Assembly: GCA_018242425.1 (NCBI GenBank)
Contig: JAFEBX010000003.1
Coordinates: 541,927 to 605,926 of the forward strand
Length of the DNA stretch: 64,000 nt
Direction: 5' to 3'
DNA from: Pseudomonadota bacterium
Lineage (GTDB): Bacteria; Pseudomonadota; Gammaproteobacteria; Xanthomonadales; Xanthomonadaceae
This document shows positions 58,170 to 64,000 of this stretch, in pieces. The position numbers were made by a program, and so were the translations under genes. A model generated the notes under the pieces. It saw nothing but the letters and a program-made list of their open reading frames with translations, did not search any database and was not told where the DNA came from. Every line of letters begins with the position of its first letter. Positions within the stretch are counted from its first letter, which is position 1.

Positions 58170-59936
58170 ATGCGCTCCCCCCGACTCCTGCTGGTGTTGT
58201 TCTGTCTTTCCTGCACCGGTCTCGTGCAGGCGGCGCAGGTGAAGCGCGTCGAGGTCCGCGGCATCGACGGGGCGATGGCGGACGACGTCCGCGCGGCGCT
58301 TTCACTGGAGGATGCGATCGGCAAGCAGGTCTCCGATCGCCGCCTCGATTACCTGCTGGAAGAGGCCGAGACGGAGACGCGCACCGCGCTGGAGCCGTAC
58401 GGCTATTACTCGCCGCAGATCAAGGTCACGCCGTCGAGCGATCGCAATGCGCTGGTCGTCACCATCGACGTCCAGCGCGGCGATCCGGTGATCGTGCGCA
58501 AGGTCGCCTATGGCATCGAAGGCCCGGGCGCGGAAGACCAGTACCTGACGCAGGACATCGACAAGGTGCGGCCGGTGCCGGGCCATGTGTTCGACCAGAG
58601 TGCCTACGAAGCGGGCAAGACCGCGATCACCCAGCGCCTGGCCCAGCGTGGCTATTTCGATTCCGATTTCATCAGTCACAAGGTCGAGGTGACGCGCGCC
58701 GCGCACGCCGCCGATGTCGACCTGCGCTGGACCAGCGGCGAGCGTTATGAAATGGGCGCGGTGACGTTCGAGCAGACGCCGAACGAGATCATCCGCCCGC
58801 AGTTGCTGGAACGCCTGGTGTACTGGGACGAGGGCGACTACTACCACCAGGGCCGCCTCGATCGCCTGCGCAAATCGCTGACCGCGCTCGACTACTTCAG
58901 CCGCATCGACATCGAGCCGCTGCCGGGCGATGCCAAGGACCTGCGCGTGCCCGTGCAGGTGACGCTGGAACCGGCCAAGCGCAGCATCTATACCGCCGGC
59001 GTGAGTTACGGCACCGACAGTGGCCCGGGTGCGCGTTTCGGCATCGAGCGTCGTTACCTCAACAAGCGGGGCCACAAGGCGCTGGCCCAGGTCGACTACG
59101 CGCAGAAGCGCAAGGTGGCGACGCTGCAATATCGCGTGCCGGCGTTCAAGTGGCTGGATGGCTGGTACACCGCGGGCCTGCAGTTCGGCGACGAGCAGAG
59201 TCGCTACATCGACAACCGTCGTGCCGAGCTCGTCTTCAGCCGCACCGGCCAGATCAACACCAAGCTCGACGCCGCGATTTCGCTGCACGTGCTGCGCGAA
59301 CGCTGGGCCTATACCGACGGCACGGTGAAGACGCCGTACCAGACCGCAAGCCTGAGTTTCCCGCAGCTCGACATGCACTACGTCAGCGTCGACGACCGCC
59401 TCTACCCGCGGCGCGGGATCGGTGCGAATTTCACCCTGCGCGGCGGTTCGGCCGGCGCCGGCGGCGGATTCCTCCAGGCCCATGGGCGCGCGCAGTGGTT
59501 CCACGGACTGGGCGCGAAGGATCGACTGATCCTGCGCGGCGAACTCGGCTACACCGTTGCCAAGGACGCCCTGGCATTGCCGCCATCGCTGCGTTTCTTC
59601 GCCGGCGGTGATCGCAGCATCCGCGGTTACAACTGGCGCGAGGTCGGTCCGCGCCTGCAGGATCCGAGCGGTCACTACCTGTTCGCCTACGGCGCCAAGA
59701 ACGTGGCGACCAGCAGCATCGAATACGAGCGTTACTTCAATGCCAGTTGGGGCGTGGCGACTTTCGTCGATGGCGGCAGCGCTTTCGACAATCGCAAGCT
59801 CGACTGGCATACCGGCGTCGGCATCGGCCTGCGCTGGCGTTCGCCGGTGGGGCCGGTGCGCATCGATATCGCGCGCGGATTGAACCACCCGGATTCGCCG
59901 TTCACCATTGGCCTCAACATCGGTGCCGACCTGTGA
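58170..59936 (+). CDS. tamA: Outer-membrane translocation and assembly module TamA
   Basis: A 588-residue Omp85-family barrel. Signal peptide MRSPRLLLVLFCLSCTGLVQ then AAQ; three POTRA domains (about 25-270), and a 16-strand barrel with the conserved FFAGGDRSIRGYNWREVGPR lid-lock motif and a C-terminal strand ending LNIGADL. With TamB it helps place some outer-membrane proteins and contributes to lipid transfer. The stop overlaps the tamB GTG start. Confidence 0.93.
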   Translation: MRSPRLLLVLFCLSCTGLVQAAQVKRVEVRGIDGAMADDVRAALSLEDAIGKQVSDRRLDYLLEEAETETRTALEPYGYYSPQIKVTPSSDRNALVVTIDVQRGDPVIVRKVAYGIEGPGAEDQYLTQDIDKVRPVPGHVFDQSAYEAGKTAITQRLAQRGYFDSDFISHKVEVTRAAHAADVDLRWTSGERYEMGAVTFEQTPNEIIRPQLLERLVYWDEGDYYHQGRLDRLRKSLTALDYFSRIDIEPLPGDAKDLRVPVQVTLEPAKRSIYTAGVSYGTDSGPGARFGIERRYLNKRGHKALAQVDYAQKRKVATLQYRVPAFKWLDGWYTAGLQFGDEQSRYIDNRRAELVFSRTGQINTKLDAAISLHVLRERWAYTDGTVKTPYQTASLSFPQLDMHYVSVDDRLYPRRGIGANFTLRGGSAGAGGGFLQAHGRAQWFHGLGAKDRLILRGELGYTVAKDALALPPSLRFFAGGDRSIRGYNWREVGPRLQDPSGHYLFAYGAKNVATSSIEYERYFNASWGVATFVDGGSAFDNRKLDWHTGVGIGLRWRSPVGPVRIDIARGLNHPDSPFTIGLNIGADL

Positions 59937-62900
59937 GTCGCGATCCCGGAAAACGCTACGGCCTGAAACCTTTGCCGGACGATGCGACACCGGAACAGCG
60001 CGACGCGCGCATCGCCGAACTGCGCACGCTGCGCCGCCGGCGCCACCGCAAGATCGCCTGGCGCAGCGGGCTCGGCATGTTGCTGCTGGCCGTGCTCGCG
60101 GTCGCGGGCCTGTACTGGTTGCTGACGACGATCGCCGGTCGCGATTTCCTGCTCGCGCGCATCCGTGGCCTGTTGCCGACCGGCACCGAATTGAGCTGGA
60201 AGAGCGCGGAAGGCCCGGTGTCGGGCCCGATGACGCTGCATGGCGTCCACGTCGTCTATCGCGGTTGTCCCGACGAGAATGGCAAGCCGGTGACGTATCC
60301 GGCGTGCAAGACGCCCCTGGTCACCACCTTCAACGCGGATACGGTGACGATCAGGCCGATGTTGCAGCCGTTGCTCGGGCGCAAGCTGCGCCTCGATTCG
60401 ATCGCGATCACCGATGCGACGCTCGATCTTCCACACGACGACAAGCCGTTCGAATTGCCGCGCTGGCCGCAATCCCTGCCGCAGGTCGGTACGCCGTTGC
60501 CGATCCGTTTCGATGCCATCGCCATCGACAATCTCGCGGTGACGCGCGTCGGCGTGCCGCTGGTCGATGTTCGCAGCGTGCGCGGTGCGCTGGAAGTGGA
60601 GGAAGGGCGGCTGCACGCCGACCATGTGGTTGCGGAAACCGATCGCGGCGACTTCAAGGTGGATGGCGATTACGCGCCGGCCGATCGCTATCGCATGGCG
60701 TTGACCGCGTCGGCGCTGATGCCGGCGCCGTTGGGGCGCACGCGCCCGGTGATCGGGCTGGCCGCGCGCGGCGATCTCGATCGCATGGATATCGCGCTGT
60801 CCGGCAACGTGCCGGCGCCGTTGTATGCGCATCTCACCCTGAAAAACGGCGAACGCAATCCGGTGTGGAGCCTGCGCGCGAATGCCGAATCGCTCGATCC
60901 CGGTTTGCTGGCGGGGACGGCGGAACCATCGACGCCGCTGAGTTTCGACCTGCAGGGCGATGGCAAGGATTACGAAGCGACGTTGCGCGGGCAACTCGAT
61001 CGTGGCGATTTGCATGCGGTGATCCAGCCGTCGCAGGTGCGGCTCGCCAACCAGGTGCTGGAGCTGAAGCCGGTGGTGGTCGATATCTTCGGCGGCCGCA
61101 TCACTGCGACCGGCCACGGCGATTTCAGCGCGCAGAAGAACGGCCAATTCGATTTCGCGGTGGTCGCGCGCGGACTGCGTTGGGGCAAGGGCAGGGATGC
61201 GATCGGCGCCAGCGCGGACTTCCGCTTCTCCGGCGTGACCAGCAAGTGGAACGCGACCGGAACCGGTATCGCGGTGCGCGGCAAGGACAGTGCCCAGCTC
61301 GCCTTCGACGGCATCGGTGATGGCGAAGGCGTGAGCTTCAATTCGCTGCGCGCGACGATGCCGCAGGGACGACTGGACGGGCGCGGTCGCGTGGCCTGGG
61401 CGCCGGGCCTGAACTGGAATGCCGACGCCACGCTGTCGGGTTTCGATCCCGGCTATTTCCTGCCGGAATGGAAGGGCGCGTTGAACGGCCGCATCGCCAC
61501 CACCGGGACGACCCGCAACGATCGTCGCATGGACATCGTGGTGGATGCGCAGCAGCTCGGCGGCAAGCTGCGCGATCGCGCCATCGCCGGGCGCGCGAAG
61601 GTGGAACTGCGCACCGCCGCCACCGCCAAGGACGTGATGGAATTCGGCGGCGACGTCGCGCTCACGCTCGGCGGCAGTCGCATCGACGCCAAGGGCAAGA
61701 TCGATCGCGCTTTCAATGTCGATGCCAAGCTCGCGCCGCTGCGCCTTGATGACTTGTTGCCGAACGCCGCTGGCACGCTGGCGGGAACGCTGAAGATCAC
61801 CGGGCCGCGCAACGGCCCCGACATCGACGCCGATCTCGATGCAACCGGCCTGCGCTATGGCAGTTATCACGCGGCGACATTGAGCGTGCGCGGACGCCTG
61901 CCGTGGCAGAACGGCAACGGCAATCTCGCGATCACCGGAACCGGCATCGAAGCGGGCATGACCTTCGATCGTCTCGAGGCGCACGCGACCGGAGCGATGG
62001 AACATCTCGCGCTGACCGCGAACGCCAGCGGTGGCATGGGCCAGTTCTCCGTCACCGGCAATGCGCAGAAACAGGGCAGCGACTGGCGCGGCACCTTGTC
62101 GTCATTGCATCTCGCGCCGGTGAAGGGCGCGGCTTGGCAGCTGCAGTCGCCCGCGCAATTCGCCCAGCGCGGCAGCAACTGGACGCTGTCGCAGAGTTGT
62201 TTCAGTTCCACCGCAGGCGGCAGCCTGTGCGCGAATGCCGAATGGCCGCGCCGTGGCGTGCAGATCGACGGCCACGGGTTGCCACTGGCGCTGGCGCTGC
62301 CGTACCTGCCGCCGCGCAAGGACGGCAAACCGTGGGATCTCGAAGGCGAGATCGCATTGACCGGCGGCGTGCAACCGGTGGGCGGCAGCTGGCGCGGCAA
62401 CGTGCACCTGACGTCGCCGCGCGGTGGCGTGCGCGTGCCGGTGCAACGCCACACGACTGCGTTCGAATGGCAGAACCTCGCGCTGGACGCGACGTTCGAT
62501 CCCAATCGGCTGCAGGGGAAATTGAGCGCGGGCTACAACGGCAACGGTCATATCGCCGCCGACATCTCGACCGGCTGGGACGAACACGCGCCACTCGCCG
62601 GCAGCATCGATGTCGATACCCGCGATCTCACCCTGATCGAACTGTTCTCGCCCGACATCGTCGAACCGCAGGGCCATCTCGCCGGCCACATCCTGCTGGC
62701 GGGCTCGCGCTCCGCACCGCGCATCGGCGGCAACGCCGTGCTCAGCGAATTCCGCACCGATCTTCCCGCGCTTGGGCTGGTGATCGACAACGGCACGGTG
62801 AAGATGGAAGCGCAGGCCGACGGCAATGCGCGCATCAGCGGCAACTTGCGTTCCGGCGAAGGCACCTTGAACGTCGACGGCACGCTGGGCTGGTTGGGCC

Positions 62901-63850
62901 AGGACACGCCGTTGCAGTTGTCGGTGAAGGGGCGCAACGTGCTGGTGTCGGACACGCGCAATCTCAAGGCGATCGCCGATCCCGATGTGCTGGTGAAGTT
63001 CCGCGCCGGCCAGCCGCTGACGGTGACCGGTACCGTCGGGTTGCCGTCGGCGACGATCGATCTTGAACGTCTGAGCGGTGGCGCGACGCGTTCCAGCGAC
63101 GTGGTGATCCTCGATCCGGTCGATCCCGAACGTGCCAGTTCCGGCACGCCGCTGGATCTCGATCTCAAGCTGACGCTCGGCGACAACGTCAACATCAACG
63201 GCTTCGGGTTGAAGGGCCAGCTCGGCGGCAGTCTGCGCGTGCGTGCGCGACCCGGTCGCGACACGCTGGCGACCGGCACGCTCGATGTCAGCGGACGCTA
63301 TCGCGCCTATGGGCAGAATCTCACCATCACCCGCGGGCGCCTGGTGTGGTCGAACGATCCGGTGGGCAACCCGGTGCTGGATGTGCGCGCGGAACGTGAT
63401 CTCGGCGATGTCACCGCCGGCATTTCAGTGAGCGGACGCGCATCGCGACCGCAGGCCGATGTATGGAGCGATCCCGCCAGCAGCCAGGACGATGCGCTGG
63501 CGCTGTTGGTGACCGGTCATTCGTTGTCCGGGCTCGACAGCAACGCGCAAAGCGAAGTGAGCGCGATGTCGGCGGCGTTGAGTGCGGGCGAAGGCTTGCT
63601 GGCGTCGCAGCTGGGATCGAAGATCGGCCTCGATGACGCCGGCGTGATGCAGTCGCGCGCGCTGGGTGGCAGCGTGCTCGGTGTAGGCAAGTACCTGTCA
63701 CCGAAGATGTACGTCGGCTACGGCGTGTCGCTGCTCGGCACCGGCCAGGTGCTGATGCTGAAGTACTTGCTGCGCAAGGGCTTCGACATCCAGATTGAAT
63801 CGAGCACGGTGGAGAATCGTGCGTCGGTGAACTGGCGCAAGGAAAAATAG
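59933..63850 (+). CDS. tamB: Translocation and assembly module TamB
   Basis: A 1305-residue AsmA-like bridge protein. It starts with GTG at 59933 (GTGA overlap with tamA); residues of about 40-62 are the membrane anchor (GLGMLLLAVLAVAGLYWLLT), followed by a long repetitive beta-rich stretch that forms a hydrophobic groove across the periplasm, and the C-terminal DUF490 domain with LGVGKYLSPKMYVGYGVSLL. TamB is in a family with YhdP and YdbH, which move phospholipids to the outer membrane. The hydrophobic groove is inferred from the pattern. Confidence 0.93.
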   Translation: MSRDPGKRYGLKPLPDDATPEQRDARIAELRTLRRRRHRKIAWRSGLGMLLLAVLAVAGLYWLLTTIAGRDFLLARIRGLLPTGTELSWKSAEGPVSGPMTLHGVHVVYRGCPDENGKPVTYPACKTPLVTTFNADTVTIRPMLQPLLGRKLRLDSIAITDATLDLPHDDKPFELPRWPQSLPQVGTPLPIRFDAIAIDNLAVTRVGVPLVDVRSVRGALEVEEGRLHADHVVAETDRGDFKVDGDYAPADRYRMALTASALMPAPLGRTRPVIGLAARGDLDRMDIALSGNVPAPLYAHLTLKNGERNPVWSLRANAESLDPGLLAGTAEPSTPLSFDLQGDGKDYEATLRGQLDRGDLHAVIQPSQVRLANQVLELKPVVVDIFGGRITATGHGDFSAQKNGQFDFAVVARGLRWGKGRDAIGASADFRFSGVTSKWNATGTGIAVRGKDSAQLAFDGIGDGEGVSFNSLRATMPQGRLDGRGRVAWAPGLNWNADATLSGFDPGYFLPEWKGALNGRIATTGTTRNDRRMDIVVDAQQLGGKLRDRAIAGRAKVELRTAATAKDVMEFGGDVALTLGGSRIDAKGKIDRAFNVDAKLAPLRLDDLLPNAAGTLAGTLKITGPRNGPDIDADLDATGLRYGSYHAATLSVRGRLPWQNGNGNLAITGTGIEAGMTFDRLEAHATGAMEHLALTANASGGMGQFSVTGNAQKQGSDWRGTLSSLHLAPVKGAAWQLQSPAQFAQRGSNWTLSQSCFSSTAGGSLCANAEWPRRGVQIDGHGLPLALALPYLPPRKDGKPWDLEGEIALTGGVQPVGGSWRGNVHLTSPRGGVRVPVQRHTTAFEWQNLALDATFDPNRLQGKLSAGYNGNGHIAADISTGWDEHAPLAGSIDVDTRDLTLIELFSPDIVEPQGHLAGHILLAGSRSAPRIGGNAVLSEFRTDLPALGLVIDNGTVKMEAQADGNARISGNLRSGEGTLNVDGTLGWLGQDTPLQLSVKGRNVLVSDTRNLKAIADPDVLVKFRAGQPLTVTGTVGLPSATIDLERLSGGATRSSDVVILDPVDPERASSGTPLDLDLKLTLGDNVNINGFGLKGQLGGSLRVRARPGRDTLATGTLDVSGRYRAYGQNLTITRGRLVWSNDPVGNPVLDVRAERDLGDVTAGISVSGRASRPQADVWSDPASSQDDALALLVTGHSLSGLDSNAQSEVSAMSAALSAGEGLLASQLGSKIGLDDAGVMQSRALGGSVLGVGKYLSPKMYVGYGVSLLGTGQVLMLKYLLRKGFDIQIESSTVENRASVNWRKEK

Positions 63851-63855
63851 CACCA

Positions 63856-63892
63856 CGCACGCGCTGGGCGAGAAGCATCGCCCGGCTGTGCG
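63856..63892 (+). terminator. Possible terminator after tamB
   Basis: An imperfect hairpin with inner stem CTGGGCGA/TCGCCCGG (one G-T pair) around GAAGCA and an outer CGCAC/GTGCG pairing. Only a short CTTT follows, so termination would be weak. Confidence 0.45.
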
Positions 63893-63911
63893 CCTTTAGC
63901 GGTTATCCGCA

Positions 63912-63980
63912 GTGGCCGACACGCCGTGAACCCATCCATGGGGGCTCGGCTCGGCATCCATGCCTCGCATGGTCGGCCAC
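63912..63980. repeat. Intergenic inverted repeat, GTGGCCGAC/GTCGGCCAC
   Basis: GTGGCCGAC (63912-63920) and GTCGGCCAC (63972-63980) flank a 51-base spacer with CCATCCATGGGGGCTCGGC and CATCCATGCC. Short repeats of this look are scattered in intergenic DNA of this family, but only one copy lies in the window, so the dispersed nature is inferred. Confidence 0.4.
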
Positions 63981-64000
63981 AGCGGACGAACCGCACGGCG

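Noticed and set aside
59732..62005. A long minus-strand frame of 757 codons opposite tamA-tamB
   Set aside because: It is a compositional shadow of tamB with a basic, domain-free product and no ribosome site.

Overview
The window is about 64 kb of GC-rich chromosome that almost certainly contains the replication origin of a gammaproteobacterium of the Lysobacteraceae/Xanthomonadaceae (Lysobacter, Luteimonas, Thermomonas or Xanthomonas type). The assignment rests on gene order: pdxJ, exbD2, exbD1, exbB, tonB, a TPR protein and an M48 peptidase lie next to gyrB-recF-dnaN-dnaA, as in Xanthomonas. Across the origin, rpmH-rnpA-yidC-mnmE run the other way. The genus cannot be resolved by reading. 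No tRNA, rRNA, CRISPR array, transposase or integrase was seen. Coding density is high; only one gap exceeds 300 bases.

Layout. 1-3.5 kb: mlaB-mlaA (outer-membrane lipid asymmetry), rmuC and a VIT1-type membrane protein. 3.5-6.1 kb: a compact accessory island with a putative lipoprotein, a Tle1-like phospholipase (GFSRGA serine motif) and a small membrane protein, a good candidate toxin/immunity module. 6.1-17.7 kb: housekeeping and envelope genes (RlmI-type methyltransferase, rhomboid protease, two duplicated beta-barrel proteins with identical terminators, phhA, fbp, a degenerate histidine kinase, an SLC13-type transporter, a radical SAM protein, cardiolipin synthase). 17.7-23 kb: pdxJ, the TonB energy-transduction genes, a TPR protein and an M48 lipoprotein peptidase. 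23-33.5 kb: the replication core, with DnaA boxes between dnaA and dnaN and three 16-bp parS-like palindromes in and beside recF.

33.5-39.2 kb: a lipoprotein with a TonB-type C-terminus, then a tightly packed six-gene minus-strand operon (57-aa and 199-aa membrane proteins, a 65-aa XRE regulator, a membrane-anchored S33 peptidase, and a NatA/NatB-type ABC exporter) behind a palindromic operator candidate. 39.3-43.7 kb: acnD and prpF of the 2-methylcitrate cycle with a 2'-5' RNA ligase-like gene between them. 43.8-52.5 kb: a TonB-dependent receptor, a secreted alpha/beta hydrolase, two regulators (winged helix and MocR type) and a secreted trypsin-like protease. 52.5-55.1 kb: ferredoxin-NADP reductase and a YadG/YadH-type ABC transporter. 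55.1-57.9 kb: the decayed remnant of a CadC-like regulator, a small secreted protein, and the intact paralogue of that regulator. 58.1-63.9 kb: tamA-tamB, which move proteins and lipids to the outer membrane.

The strongest themes are envelope biogenesis (Mla, Tam, Cls, YidC, Omp, TonB) around a textbook origin. The items most worth a second look are the Tle1-like module, the XRE/peptidase/ABC operon with its operator, the parS cluster that overlaps recF codons, and the internally deleted regulator fossil.
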